64,000 bases of DNA. Source: Phascolarctobacterium succinatutens CAG:287. Lineage in GTDB: Bacteria > Bacillota > Negativicutes > Acidaminococcales > Acidaminococcaceae. Shown piece after piece: positions 1 to 9,715 of this stretch. The position numbers and the translations under genes are program-made. The notes under the pieces were generated by a model. That model saw only the letters and a list, made by a program, of their open reading frames with translations. It did not search any database and had not been told where the DNA came from. Location: positions 58,461 through 122,460 of the forward strand of contig NZ_FR892795.1 of NCBI RefSeq assembly GCF_000434895.1, written 5' to 3'. The first letter of the stretch is position 1, and each line of letters opens with the position of its first letter.

Positions 1-1895
1 TTCAGCAGACGAACCTCTACACCGAAATTGCGCACGCGCTCCTTGAACGTAAGATAATGCTGCTGTGCCAGTACAGTTGTCGGCGCCAGCACCGCCACCT
101 GCTTGCCGTCAAGCACAGCCTTAAAGGCAGCACGCAGTGCCACCTCAGTCTTACCATAACCGACATCACCGCACAGCAAACGCTCCATAGGCTGCGGCTT
201 TTCCATATCAGCCTTGATTTCCGCAATCGCCTTCAGCTGGTCAGGCGTTTCCTCATAGGGAAACGCTGCTTCAAAGTCCTTTTGCAGCTGGCAATCAGGC
301 GAAAAAGCGTGACCTGGCATAATCTGCCGCTGAGCGTACAAACGCAGCAGCTCCTCAGCCAGCTCTGTAATCGCCTTCGCCGCCTTAGCTGTAGTACGCT
401 TCCAATCTGTACCGCCCATTTTAGAAAGACGCGGTACACTGCCTTCACTGCCGACATATTTATGCAACATGCCAACCTGCTCCACTGGAACATACAGCTT
501 ATCATCACCGGCATAGGCCAAAAGCAGATAATCACGGTGGATACCGTCAAGAACAACGTTTTCTACGCCTATATAACGACCGATGCCATGTACCTTATGA
601 ACAACATAATCGCCTGCCTTAATATCTGAAAAATACTGCAGCTGCTGCCCCTGGTTTTTGGTATGCAGACGTTTGCGCTTTTGCATGCCGAAAATATCAT
701 TTTCCGTCAGCAGCAGCCATTCTTCATCCCAAAAACGGAAGCCATGGTCCAGATCACCATAAGTAACATTGACTACTCCCGGCTCAAAGCTCTTTTGGGC
801 AAAATGTCCCTTCAGCCCATAGTTATGCAGATTATCAGCAAAGCCGCGAGCCTTAACGCTGCTGGAAAGCATAATCAACGGTGTAATTCCCTCTGCCAGC
901 CAGCTCTGCAAATCTTCTACCAGCAAGTTTGTATTTTTATTATAGGGAGCTACTGCACGTACAGGTATATTCAACGTCGGCAGCTGCTGTAAATAGCTGT
1001 GTCCTAACGCCGATACCAGCATCACTCCATTAACAGCCAATCGTTCTATAATCTCCTGCTTGCCGAAAAGCTCGGCAGAATGCAGCTTATTTTCCTTATC
1101 AAGCTTTTCCAGCATGCTGAAAACATGCACCGGCTCGTCAACAACTACCAGCGTATCAGCAGCACAGTATTCGAAAATATCAGCATCATAGCTGAAGCTT
1201 TCATCCACCTTCAGCGGTGCAATCTTAACGCTGCGGAGAGTCTGCAGACTGCGCTGTGTATCAACATCAAAGCTGCGCATAGCGTCAAGCTCATTGTCAA
1301 ACCATTCGATGCGTATAGGTGCGCTGGCGTTAATGGGGTACACATCCAGAATATCGCCGCGTAAGCAGAACTGTCCTAATGCATCAACCTGCTCCGTACG
1401 CTCATAACCCAAATCCAGCAACGTAGCTGCTACAGAGCGCTGTTCATATACCTCGCCTACAGCAAGCTGCAGCGCCTTACCGGACATACCGCTCGGACGC
1501 AGCTGCTTTTGCTGCAGCGCCTCCGCTGTGATAAAGACAATACCGCGCTCCTCGCCACTCAAAAAGCGTAGTGCGGCAGCACGTCCTGCCTGCAGCTCCA
1601 GGCTCTGCGTATCCGCCTGCACACGCGGTAAGCTTACAGGATAAAGCTCCTGCATCGGTAACTCAGGGTACAGATAGTTCAGCTCGCGCCTGTAGGCACG
1701 GATTTCTTCGCGTGATGCAGTAATAAAGGCCATACTTCCCTTGCTGCCTGCCAGCTTGTCGATGGCAGCCAAAAAGACCGGCTTGCTGCTTCCAGCCAAC
1801 CCGGTTAAAATACAGGCCTGTTTTTTCTTTTGATATTCGGCAACCTGCTGTACTTCCTTAACAGCGGCAACCTTATTGACTAATAAATTTTCCAT
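1..1895 (-). CDS. mfd: Transcription-repair coupling factor Mfd (N-terminal part, cut by window edge)
   Basis: Reads from an ATG at 1895 to the left edge without a stop, about 631 codons of a protein that is usually about 1,100-1,170 residues. The N-terminal part looks like the UvrB-like module that contacts UvrA. A CarD-like RNA-polymerase-interacting domain follows (around residues 430-500, with GDYVVHKVHGIGRY). The helicase begins near the cut, with Walker A GDVGYGKTEVA and motif Ia LAPTTVLAQQH visible. Mfd is a DNA translocase that removes stalled RNA polymerase at lesions and recruits UvrA. No strong Shine-Dalgarno precedes the ATG, so the exact start is less sure than the identity. glpX lies upstream on the same strand, behind a hairpin. 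Confidence 0.95.
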   Translation of the reverse strand, partial: MENLLVNKVAAVKEVQQVAEYQKKKQACILTGLAGSSKPVFLAAIDKLAGSKGSMAFITASREEIRAYRRELNYLYPELPMQELYPVSLPRVQADTQSLELQAGRAAALRFLSGEERGIVFITAEALQQKQLRPSGMSGKALQLAVGEVYEQRSVAATLLDLGYERTEQVDALGQFCLRGDILDVYPINASAPIRIEWFDNELDAMRSFDVDTQRSLQTLRSVKIAPLKVDESFSYDADIFEYCAADTLVVVDEPVHVFSMLEKLDKENKLHSAELFGKQEIIERLAVNGVMLVSALGHSYLQQLPTLNIPVRAVAPYNKNTNLLVEDLQSWLAEGITPLIMLSSSVKARGFADNLHNYGLKGHFAQKSFEPGVVNVTYGDLDHGFRFWDEEWLLLTENDIFGMQKRKRLHTKNQGQQLQYFSDIKAGDYVVHKVHGIGRYIGVENVVLDGIHRDYLLLAYAGDDKLYVPVEQVGMLHKYVGSEGSVPRLSKMGGTDWKRTTAKAAKAITELAEELLRLYAQRQIMPGHAFSPDCQLQKDFEAAFPYEETPDQLKAIAEIKADMEKPQPMERLLCGDVGYGKTEVALRAAFKAVLDGKQVAVLAPTTVLAQQHYLTFKERVRNFGVEVRLL

Positions 1896-1915
1896 AGGCA
1901 ATCTAATTGATAAAT

Positions 1916-1941
1916 AGGGCTGTTACAAACGTAACAGCCCT
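1916..1941 (-). terminator. Hairpin between glpX and mfd
   Basis: Perfect 11-bp stem (AGGGCTGTTAC / GTAACAGCCCT) with a 4-nt loop, just after the glpX stop and before mfd. On the minus strand it is followed by only a short AT-rich stretch (ATTTATC), so termination is probably partial. Confidence 0.7.
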
Positions 1942-1957
1942 ATAACCGGTTTTAAAA

Positions 1958-2920
1958 TTAAAGCTTAACAGCAAGCACCTTGCGGTCCAGGCTGTGAATA
2001 GCATCAACAAAACGTACAGTGCCGGTTTTATAACGGGCAGAAATAGTATGGGTACGTACACCATCGCCGAAGTAACGCAGACCATTCAACATGTTGCAGT
2101 TGGTAATAGCGGTAGCAGTAAACATGCAGTCATCGCCTTTTACCAGGTCATCCAGAGTCAGCACCTTATTAACATCGGTAATACCCATTTGCAGGCAACG
2201 TTGAGCTTGAGCTTCATCTTCGGGAACCAGACGAGCTTGCATATCGCCGCCCAGGCATTTAACAGCAGCAGCACCCAGAACGCCTTCCGGAGCGCCACCC
2301 TTACCAACGTACATATGCACGCCGCTGCCTTCGATACAGCATTCAACAATCGGGTTAACGTCGCCGTCAGTAATCAGGGAGATACGTGCGCCAGCCTTGC
2401 GGATTTCGTCCATCAGACCATAATGACGCTCGCGGTCCAGCAGAACTACGTTCAGGTCGCTTACTTTACGGTCCATAGCCTTAGCAACACGTGCCAGGTT
2501 TTCGCTCATCGGAGCATTGATATCGATGCAGCCTTTAGCACGGGGGCCGACAGCGATTTTATCCATGTACATATCAGGAGCATGCAGCAGGCAGCCACGC
2601 GGAGCGATAGCAATAACTGCGATAGCGCCGTTTTGTCCTTTAGCAACCAGGTTGGTACCCTCAATCGGGTCAACAGCAATATCAACCTCAGGTCCGCCAG
2701 CACCTACTTCTTCGCCGATATACAGCATCGGTGCTTCATCCATTTCGCCTTCGCCGATAACAACGGTACCTTTAATGTTTACGGTATCAAAGGCTGCACG
2801 CATAGCGTCAACAGCCAGGCCGTCAGCACCATTCTTATCGCCTCTGCCTACAAGATGACCGCAGGCAATAGCTGCCGCCTCGGTTACACGTACAAATTCC
2901 AAAGAAAGCTCTCTGTTCAT
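1958..2920 (-). CDS. glpX: Fructose-1,6-bisphosphatase class II (GlpX)
   Basis: 320 residues, the normal GlpX length. Hydrolyses fructose-1,6-bisphosphate to fructose-6-phosphate in gluconeogenesis; cytosolic and metal-dependent. Visible family signatures are the start MNRELSLEFVRVTEAAAIA, IGEGEMDEAPMLYIGE, the metal/phosphate motif VDPIEGTNLVAKGQ, and GKGGAPEGVLGAAAVKCLGG. The ATG at 2920 has an AAGGAGTG ribosome binding site about 9 nt upstream. The next gene upstream is 126 bp away, so it may have its own promoter. Confidence 0.97.
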   Translation of the reverse strand: MNRELSLEFVRVTEAAAIACGHLVGRGDKNGADGLAVDAMRAAFDTVNIKGTVVIGEGEMDEAPMLYIGEEVGAGGPEVDIAVDPIEGTNLVAKGQNGAIAVIAIAPRGCLLHAPDMYMDKIAVGPRAKGCIDINAPMSENLARVAKAMDRKVSDLNVVLLDRERHYGLMDEIRKAGARISLITDGDVNPIVECCIEGSGVHMYVGKGGAPEGVLGAAAVKCLGGDMQARLVPEDEAQAQRCLQMGITDVNKVLTLDDLVKGDDCMFTATAITNCNMLNGLRYFGDGVRTHTISARYKTGTVRFVDAIHSLDRKVLAVKL

Positions 2921-3046
2921 TCTTCACAACACTCCTTAATATAATTTCATATGGTAATAGCACTGCTTGTGCAGCGCAAGAGAATTAACTCTATGTCCAA
3001 CCTTTATTATGACACGTTTATTCTGATTAATCAATCTAAATTTTAT

Positions 3047-3598
3047 TTATAGCAGAAGCATCAGGCAAACCTGCCACGGTAAAATGAAGACGATATACAG
3101 TAAAAACAGGCTGAATACTACGGTTACGCCCGCGCGAAAGGCATCGACAAGATATACAGCCTCCAGCGACCGCACCAGAAGATACAGCATCCACAGACAG
3201 CCGACGAGGAACAAGAAGCCTAAAAGCGGTAAGCCGTTCAGTCCCATCCTGCCTGCCAGCAATGCACCCGGCGTGAGCAGCAGAAACGGCAGCGTTGTAT
3301 ATCCCAAAAGACAGATGAGCCCGACAGGGTCGCCTGCCAGCGCACCGAAGGTTTCCATAATGCCGTGCAGCAAAAAGCCGTAAAGCGTTAAAGCTGTTCC
3401 CGCAATCAGCACCGTAGCAATAATAATGCCGAAGCGCACCTCCAGCGGCGAATCCAGCAGCCAGCAGTTTGTTGCTACGCCAAAAAAGCTAAAGCTGAGG
3501 GTAAAGTAAAAAGCACTGCGCCAAAGAGACGGCTGCTTAGCAATCGCAGCCATGCCTGCACCAGGCTCAAAAAGTACCTCAAAGGTTTTGCGCCTCAT
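3047..3598 (-). CDS. Yip1-family membrane protein
   Basis: 183 residues with about five hydrophobic segments (roughly 25-47, 58-80, 90-118, 125-147, 160-183) and a short charged N-terminus. The layout fits the Yip1 / DUF1282 family of small polytopic membrane proteins, whose bacterial function is not established. The start is 6 nt after the sppA stop, and its ribosome binding site (GAGGTGA) overlaps the end of sppA, so the two are almost certainly co-translated. An envelope role together with SppA is inference only. Confidence 0.75.
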   Translation of the reverse strand: MRRKTFEVLFEPGAGMAAIAKQPSLWRSAFYFTLSFSFFGVATNCWLLDSPLEVRFGIIIATVLIAGTALTLYGFLLHGIMETFGALAGDPVGLICLLGYTTLPFLLLTPGALLAGRMGLNGLPLLGFLFLVGCLWMLYLLVRSLEAVYLVDAFRAGVTVVFSLFLLYIVFILPWQVCLMLLL

Positions 3599-3604
3599 AG
3601 CTCA

Positions 3605-4561
3605 TCACCTCGTCATACCGCCAGCCGGAGCACTGCTTTGCTGCAGACTGCCCGTCAGCTGGTTCACAAGCTCCGCTTTAATCAGCTCCGCAACATGAGC
3701 GCTAAGCAAAAATTCCCAAGGCTGTTGTTTTTCCTTAACCTTAACTGGCGGCAAGCCGTCAGCACCAGGCTTAATTTTTCCCAATTCACCTGCAGCAGCC
3801 AGTGCATCATAATAATCGCCGATTTCATCTACCAGGCCTAGGTTTTTAGCCTGCAGACCGGTATAAACACGACCGTCAGCCAAGGTTTTCACCTTGCTTT
3901 CTTCCATTTTACGACCAACAGCAACCGTTGTCACAAACTGCTCGTAAATTTCGTTGACAATGTTCTGCAAAATAGCCTGTTCTTCAGGCGTCATCGGTCT
4001 GTCGCTGCTCATGATATCCTTATAGGGCCCGCTTTTAATCTTGTTGCTGGTGATGCCGATTTTTTTGAACAGCTCTTCCGTATTCATATACGGCATATAA
4101 ACACCAATACTGCCGGTAAGTGTAGTAGCATTAGCATAAACCTTATCGCTGGCGCAGGCTGCAATCCAATAAGCAGCACTCGCACCGGTATTACCCATAG
4201 TTGCCACAATCGGCTTTTTGGTTTTCTCCTTAAAGCGCTTCAGTTCACGTCCAACCTCTTCAGCAGCCGTAGCACTGCCGCCGCCGCTATCAATACGCAG
4301 CACCAACGCCTTTACGCTGTCGTCAGCAGCTGCCTCGCGAATCTGCTTCATAATACTTCCGCTTGTTATACCTTCAGCCTGGCTGAAAATATTATCCCTG
4401 CTGCCAGCACCGCTTGCAATCGTACCGGAAATATTAATTACAGCTACGCGGTCAGGCACAGTAACGGATTTCTCATTGTTGTTATTGCCCTTGAGCAATG
4501 AAACAACAAAGCTCAGCACAGCCAAAAGCAGCACTGCGCTGATAAAAATTTTCTTAAGCAT
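3605..4561 (-). CDS. sppA: Signal peptide peptidase SppA
   Basis: 318 residues, the short single-domain form typical of Firmicutes. One N-terminal membrane anchor (residues 5-23) is followed by an S49/ClpP-fold serine protease domain. The catalytic dyad is visible as Ser128 in NTGASAAYW and Lys181 in GPYKD; RIDSGGGSATAAEE is also typical of the family. It degrades cleaved signal peptides in the membrane. The ATG is preceded by a strong GGGAGGAG site. It forms an operon with the Yip1 gene downstream. The 190 bp between pyrG and this gene contains a large RNA fold, which may be an sppA leader. Confidence 0.95.
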   Translation of the reverse strand: MLKKIFISAVLLLAVLSFVVSLLKGNNNNEKSVTVPDRVAVINISGTIASGAGSRDNIFSQAEGITSGSIMKQIREAAADDSVKALVLRIDSGGGSATAAEEVGRELKRFKEKTKKPIVATMGNTGASAAYWIAACASDKVYANATTLTGSIGVYMPYMNTEELFKKIGITSNKIKSGPYKDIMSSDRPMTPEEQAILQNIVNEIYEQFVTTVAVGRKMEESKVKTLADGRVYTGLQAKNLGLVDEIGDYYDALAAAGELGKIKPGADGLPPVKVKEKQQPWEFLLSAHVAELIKAELVNQLTGSLQQSSAPAGGMTR

Positions 4562-4593
4562 TTAGTCACTCTCCTCCCTAATAAACTTATCGT

Positions 4594-4740
4594 CTGACAC
4601 AAGCAAGAACTCCCCTCAGGCGAATGACTTACGGCAATTGCGCCTAAGGTGCCAAAGGGGAGTATTCTTATTTTGTCACAGCTGAGCCCAAAGCAGCATA
4701 GCGACTTCACCTAGAGAAAAGCTGAAGCACCTGACATTTT
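4594..4740 (-). ncRNA. Candidate structured RNA or sppA 5' leader
   Basis: Read on the minus strand, this intergenic region folds into two parts. The distal part (4594-4681) is a long imperfect hairpin: CTGTGACA..ACTCCCCT pairs with AGGGGAGT..TGTGTCAG, with an inner AGGCG/CGCCT helix. The proximal part can form a closing helix TGTCA/TGACA around two small hairpins (CTTCA/TGAAG and GCTG/CAGC). The fold ends shortly before the sppA ribosome binding site, with a modest T-rich stretch (TTCTTGCTT). I do not recognise a known riboswitch class. It could be an attenuator, a small RNA such as a 6S-like RNA, or a processed intergenic spacer. Confidence 0.4.
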
Positions 4741-4751
4741 AAGCTCAACCT

Positions 4752-6377
4752 TTATTGATGGTGCTTTACAGCTGCACCTACAAAATCTCTGAACAACGGA
4801 TGTGGATTTGTCGGACGTGATTTGAATTCCGGATGGAACTGCGCACCGAGGAACCACGGATGCTCGCTCTCAGGCAATTCCACAATCTCTACCAGGCGAC
4901 CATTAGGCAGTGTGCCGCCAAGAACTAAGCCCTTGTCCACAATTTTCTCACGGAAAGCATTATTAAACTCATAGCGATGACGATGACGTTCGTAAATCAG
5001 CTCTGCATTGTAAGCCTTGCTGGTCAGCGTATCGGGATAAACCTTACACGGATACAGTCCCAGACGCATAGTACCGCCCAAATCCTCAACATCAATCTGT
5101 TCAGGCATCAGGTCGATAACAGGATGCGCACTGTTCGGATTGAACTCCGAGCTGTTGGCATCAGCCATACCGCAAACGTGACGCGCAAATTCAATTACTG
5201 CACACTGCATGCCCAGGCAGATACCGAAGAACGGAATCTTGTGCTCACGTGCATATTGAATAGCTTTAATCTTGCCTTCGATACCACGGTTGCCGAAGCC
5301 GCCAGGTACCAGAATGCCGTCAACGCCGGCCATCACCTTATCCATATCCGTATCATCTGCTTCAATTTCTTCTGCATTTACCCAATGGATATCAAGCTCG
5401 GTTTCATTGGCAACTGCTGCATGACGCAAGGATTCCGTAATAGAAATATAAGCATCCTGCAAAGCAACATATTTGCCGACTACGGCGATAGTTACCTTCT
5501 TGTTATATTTTTTCAGAATGCGGGCCACCATATCATGCCAGCCCTGCATATCCTTCGGCTTGTCCTCCATTGCCAGCTTGCGCAAAACAATGGTATCAAG
5601 TCCCTGTTCCTCCATGAGCATCGGTACTTCGTAAATGCTTCTTGCAGTAAGGTTTTGGATAACTGCATCCGGATCTACGTCACAGAACATAGCCATTTTC
5701 TCACGCATTTCCTTGGAAATAGGCTTTTCACTGCGGCAAACCAGGATATCCGGTGAAATACCGATACTGCGCAGCTCTTTGACGCTATGCTGAGTCGGTT
5801 TGGTTTTCAGCTCACCGGCTGCGGAAATATAAGGCACCAGCGTAACGTGAATATAAAGCACATCGTTCTTGCCGACATCCTTTTTTACCTGACGGATGGC
5901 TTCCAAAAACGGCAGGCTTTCAATATCACCTACAGTGCCGCCAATTTCCGTAATAACAAAGTCGGCATTATCCTGTTGGCCTACGCGGAAAACACGCTCT
6001 TTGATTTCATTTGTGATATGCGGAATGACCTGTACGGTACCACCAAGATAATCGCCACGGCGTTCTTTATTTATTACACTCTGGTAAATCTTGCCTGTGG
6101 TCGTATTGGAGTTTTTGGACAGGTTGATATCAATAAAGCGTTCGTAATGTCCCAAGTCAAGATCAGTTTCCGCACCGTCGTCAGTAACAAAAACCTCGCC
6201 ATGCTGATACGGGCTCATTGTGCCCGGGTCAATATTGATATACGGGTCGAACTTCTGGATAGTAACCCTATAGCCGCGGCTTTTCAGCAAACGTCCCAGG
6301 GACGCAGCAGTGATGCCCTTGCCCAAAGAAGAAACAACGCCGCCTGTCACAAAAATGTACTTAGTATTAGTAGTCAT
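4752..6377 (-). CDS. pyrG: CTP synthase
   Basis: 541 residues. Makes CTP from UTP, ATP and glutamine. The N-terminal amidoligase domain starts with KYIFVTGGVVSSLGKGITAASLG and contains HVTLVPYISAAGELKTKPTQ. The C-terminal class I glutaminase domain has the nucleophile Cys in GICLGMQCAVIEFAR and the His/Glu pair in FHPEFKSRP. The ATG has a GAGGGGG site 9 nt upstream. A hairpin lies in the 114-bp gap behind argS. Together with argS and the DUF1934 gene this resembles the pyrG/argS neighbourhood of other Firmicutes. Confidence 0.98.
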   Translation of the reverse strand: MTTNTKYIFVTGGVVSSLGKGITAASLGRLLKSRGYRVTIQKFDPYINIDPGTMSPYQHGEVFVTDDGAETDLDLGHYERFIDINLSKNSNTTTGKIYQSVINKERRGDYLGGTVQVIPHITNEIKERVFRVGQQDNADFVITEIGGTVGDIESLPFLEAIRQVKKDVGKNDVLYIHVTLVPYISAAGELKTKPTQHSVKELRSIGISPDILVCRSEKPISKEMREKMAMFCDVDPDAVIQNLTARSIYEVPMLMEEQGLDTIVLRKLAMEDKPKDMQGWHDMVARILKKYNKKVTIAVVGKYVALQDAYISITESLRHAAVANETELDIHWVNAEEIEADDTDMDKVMAGVDGILVPGGFGNRGIEGKIKAIQYAREHKIPFFGICLGMQCAVIEFARHVCGMADANSSEFNPNSAHPVIDLMPEQIDVEDLGGTMRLGLYPCKVYPDTLTSKAYNAELIYERHRHRYEFNNAFREKIVDKGLVLGGTLPNGRLVEIVELPESEHPWFLGAQFHPEFKSRPTNPHPLFRDFVGAAVKHHQ

Positions 6378-6440
6378 GATTTTTAACCCCCTCAGATTTC
6401 ATAAAATGCTACAAAAATATTAAATTGTATCTAAACTCAC

Positions 6441-6476
6441 TGCAGGCGGCAAAGCCCAAGGACTCTGCCACCTGCA
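6441..6476 (-). other. Hairpin in the argS-pyrG gap
   Basis: Inverted repeat TGCAGGCGGCA / TGCCACCTGCA with one mismatch and a 14-nt loop, between argS and pyrG. It has no T-run on the minus strand, so it is not a classical terminator. It could be a weak argS terminator or part of a pyrG leader. Confidence 0.45.
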
Positions 6477-6491
6477 AAAGAATTTCTTAAA

Positions 6492-8216
6492 TTACATTCT
6501 TTCCGGAGCAGAAACGCCCAGAATGCCCAAAGCATGACGGATGGTGTGACCAACTGCCTTCACCAAAGCAATGCGGGCTTGTTGTAAATCTGTATCTACG
6601 CCCAGAATACGGCATTGGTTATAGAAGGAGTGGAACAAAGTTGCCAGCTCGTAGGTATAGGTTGCCACATGATGTACAGCGCGTTCGCGGGCTGCACGGG
6701 CAAGCAGTTCCGGATATTCGCCCAGCTTTTTAACCAGCGCCAGCTCTTCGGGAGCCTGCAGAGTATCCAGCTTCAGCTCATCAAGAGCTACAGCCTCAAT
6801 GCCTGCTTCGGCAAGCTGACGGGCAATGCTGCAGATACGCGCATGTGCATATTGGATATAGTAAACCGGGTTCTCGTTGGATTTTTCGGTAGCCAGAGTC
6901 ATATCAAAATCCAGCTGGCTGTCTAAGGAGCGCATGCAGAAGAAGTAACGTGCCGCATCAACGCCAACCTCATCCATCAGCTCGCGCAGAGTGATGGTTT
7001 CGCCGGTACGCTTGGACAGCTTAACGATATCGCCGTTGCGGTACAGGCGTACCATTTGCAGCAGCAGCACCTCCAGCTTATCGGCATCAAAGCCCAAAGC
7101 ACTTACAGCAGCCTTCACGCGGGCAATATAGCCGTGGTGGTCAGCGCCCCACAGGTTGATGATGCGGTCGAAGCCGCGCTCGAATTTGTTGCGGTGATAT
7201 GCAATATCGGCAGCAAAGTAGGTGGAAACGCCGTTGTCACGGATAACAACGCGGTCCTTATCATCGCCGTAAGCAGTGGAATTAAACCATTTTGCGCCGT
7301 CCTTTTCATAAACGCAACCTTTTTCCTCAAGGAATTTGCAGGCCTCGCGGATTTTGTCGGCATCATGCAATGATTGCTCGCTAAACCATACATCGAAGGT
7401 TACGCCAAAGGCTTCCAGATCCTCTTTCAGGCCTGCCAGCTTTTCTTTATAAGCAATTTCCAGGAATTTTGCCAGACGCTCTTTTTCCTCTAAAGCAACG
7501 AATTCCTTGCCATAGATACGGATAATGCGCTGAGCGGTTTCAATGATATCATAGCCATGGTAGCCGTTTTCCGGGAAAGGAATGCCGGTCGGCATTTCGT
7601 CCAGCTGCTTAACAGTAAGGTCAGCAGGAACGCCGCCCATTTCCTCCAGCTTCAACAGCTGCAGGTAACGTGCATTGACAGAAGCTGCCAGATTGTTCAT
7701 CTGATTGCCGGCATCATTGATATAGTATTCGCTTTCAACATCATAACCTGCAGCACGCAACAGGTTAACCATAGCACTGCCGACTGCGGCACCGCGGGCA
7801 TGGCCTACATGCAGCGGGCCGGTGGGGTTAGCGCTTACATATTCAACCTGAACGCGGCCCAAGCCGTTAGCAGGCAGGTTGCCGTAGTTTTCACCGGCAG
7901 CCAGAATGCCTGCCAGCAAATCAGCGGTCCAGTTTTGTTTCAGATAGAAATTGATGAAGCCGGGACCGGCAATTTCCATTTTATCTACGGAAGCACAGTC
8001 CAGATTATCAACAACAGCCTGTGCAATCTGACGCGGTGCACAATGCAGGCTGCGGGCAGACTGCATAGCAAAGTTGGTTGCAAAATCGCCGAATTCCTTT
8101 TGCGGCGGAACCTCCAGCATAACCTCGGGCAAAGTACCCGGTTTCAAAGTGCCATTATCGACAGCTTTTTGCGCTGCATCTTTAATGGCAGCGGCTAATA
8201 AATCCTTTATATCCAA
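6492..8216 (-). CDS. argS: Arginyl-tRNA synthetase
   Basis: 574 residues, class I synthetase charging tRNA-Arg. The N-terminal Add1-like domain is followed by the HIGH-type motif in NPTGPLHVGHARGA (about residues 130-145) and the KMSKS-type motif KLSKRTGE (about residue 400). The C-terminal DALR anticodon-binding domain ends in HALGILGVSAPERM. The genes downstream (pyrG) and upstream (DUF1846, DUF1934) are on the same strand. A tRNA-Arg(CCU) gene lies elsewhere in the window. Confidence 0.97.
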   Translation of the reverse strand: MDIKDLLAAAIKDAAQKAVDNGTLKPGTLPEVMLEVPPQKEFGDFATNFAMQSARSLHCAPRQIAQAVVDNLDCASVDKMEIAGPGFINFYLKQNWTADLLAGILAAGENYGNLPANGLGRVQVEYVSANPTGPLHVGHARGAAVGSAMVNLLRAAGYDVESEYYINDAGNQMNNLAASVNARYLQLLKLEEMGGVPADLTVKQLDEMPTGIPFPENGYHGYDIIETAQRIIRIYGKEFVALEEKERLAKFLEIAYKEKLAGLKEDLEAFGVTFDVWFSEQSLHDADKIREACKFLEEKGCVYEKDGAKWFNSTAYGDDKDRVVIRDNGVSTYFAADIAYHRNKFERGFDRIINLWGADHHGYIARVKAAVSALGFDADKLEVLLLQMVRLYRNGDIVKLSKRTGETITLRELMDEVGVDAARYFFCMRSLDSQLDFDMTLATEKSNENPVYYIQYAHARICSIARQLAEAGIEAVALDELKLDTLQAPEELALVKKLGEYPELLARAARERAVHHVATYTYELATLFHSFYNQCRILGVDTDLQQARIALVKAVGHTIRHALGILGVSAPERM

Positions 8217-8247
8217 AGCAAAATCTCTCCTTCTCTTTATTTATTGC

Positions 8248-9714
8248 TTATTTTGTTTCGTAAATAGGGTCATTAGTCAGTTCAACGCCCAGCTTTTTGA
8301 ATACCTTGAAATCGCCCTCTGTCAGCATAACGGTAGAGTGAGCCTGACAGCCCTTCAGCTCCGGCAGCTTTTCCAGCGCCAGCTTAGCCAAACTGTCCGT
8401 TGCGGCACACATGGAAAGCGCTATCAGCACCTCATCCATATGCAGACGCGGATTGCTGCTGCCAAGGTAGCGTGTTTTCAGATTCTGAATCGGGTTAATA
8501 TAGGTCGGCGAAATCAGGTGCATTTCATCCGCAATACCGCCAAGTTCCTTAATAGCGTTCAACAGCACGGCACTGGCAGGTCCCAGCAAATCCGTAGTTT
8601 TGCCGGTAACAATTCTGCCATCAGCAAGCTCCAGCGCAATAACAGCGCACTTGCGTTCTTCCGCAACCTGCTTGGCTACGGTAACAACGCGGCGGTCATT
8701 TACGCTGACCTTAGCCTGCTTCATCAGCAGCTCCAGCGTATAAACCTCCTGCTTGCTGGCCTCATCCAATGCCAGACGGTTCAGGGACTGATAATAGCGG
8801 CGGATAATTTCCTGACGGGAAGCCTCACAGCAGACCTCATCATCACAGATGCAGTTGCCTGCCATATTAACACCCATATCGGTAGGCGATTTGTACGGGC
8901 AATAGCCGTAAATACCTTCAAAGATTGCTGCAAGTACGGGATAAATTTCAACGTCACGATTATAATTTACCGTGGTTACGCCATAAGCCTCCAAATGGAA
9001 GGGGTCAATCATATTAACGTCCTGCAAATCTGCCGTAGCAGCCTCATAAGCCATGTTTACAGGATGCTTCAAAGGCAGATTCCAGATGGGGAAGGTTTCG
9101 AATTTAGCATAACCGGCCTTAATGCCGCGTTTGTTTTCATGATACAGCTGCGACAGACAGGTAGCCATCTTGCCGCTGCCAGGACCGGGAGCAGTTACAA
9201 CTACCAGCGGACGTGTAGTTTCTACATAATCGTTCTGTCCATAGCCCGCATCGCTGACAATATGCTCCACATTATGCGGATAGCCTTCAATCGGATAATG
9301 GTAATAAACCTTGATATCCAAAGCCTCCAGCTTATTCTTGAAGCTTTCGATGGATTTCTGCCCCTTATATTGCGTAATAACAACGCTGCTGACATAAAGT
9401 CCCTTAGAACGGTAAACCTTTACCAGACGCAGTACGTCCAAATCGTAGGTCAGGCCTAAATCGTGACGCACCTTGTTATTTTCGATATCATCGGCATTGA
9501 TGGAAATAATCATCTCTGCCTGATCCGCCAGCTGCAGGAGCATCTGCAGCTTACTGTCCGGAGCAAAGCCCGGCAGTACGCGGGAAGCATGGTAATCATC
9601 GAACAGCTTGCCGCCGAATTCCAAATAAAGCTTATCGCCGAATTTACTGATGCGCTCTCTGATATGCTCAGATTGCATGGTCAAATATTTTTGATTATCA
9701 AAACCTATTTTCAT
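8248..9714 (-). CDS. DUF1846 (UPF0371) family protein
   Basis: 488 residues from the ATG at 9714 (MKIGFDNQKYL), the conserved start of this family; an in-frame ATG 21 nt further upstream would add seven residues inside the preceding gene and is unlikely. The P-loop-like VVTAPGPGSGKMATCLSQ and the segment VNMAGNCICDDEVCCEASRQEI are typical of DUF1846, which has no settled biochemical function. The start is 1 nt from the stop of the DUF1934 gene (TAA T ATG), so translation is probably coupled. It sits between the DUF1934 gene and argS, which are neighbours in some Firmicutes. Confidence 0.9.
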   Translation of the reverse strand: MKIGFDNQKYLTMQSEHIRERISKFGDKLYLEFGGKLFDDYHASRVLPGFAPDSKLQMLLQLADQAEMIISINADDIENNKVRHDLGLTYDLDVLRLVKVYRSKGLYVSSVVITQYKGQKSIESFKNKLEALDIKVYYHYPIEGYPHNVEHIVSDAGYGQNDYVETTRPLVVVTAPGPGSGKMATCLSQLYHENKRGIKAGYAKFETFPIWNLPLKHPVNMAYEAATADLQDVNMIDPFHLEAYGVTTVNYNRDVEIYPVLAAIFEGIYGYCPYKSPTDMGVNMAGNCICDDEVCCEASRQEIIRRYYQSLNRLALDEASKQEVYTLELLMKQAKVSVNDRRVVTVAKQVAEERKCAVIALELADGRIVTGKTTDLLGPASAVLLNAIKELGGIADEMHLISPTYINPIQNLKTRYLGSSNPRLHMDEVLIALSMCAATDSLAKLALEKLPELKGCQAHSTVMLTEGDFKVFKKLGVELTNDPIYETK

Positions 9715-9715
9715 A

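Noticed and set aside
8074..9459. Open frame of 461 codons on the plus strand
   Set aside because: Antisense to argS and the DUF1846 gene; composition typical of an antisense shadow.
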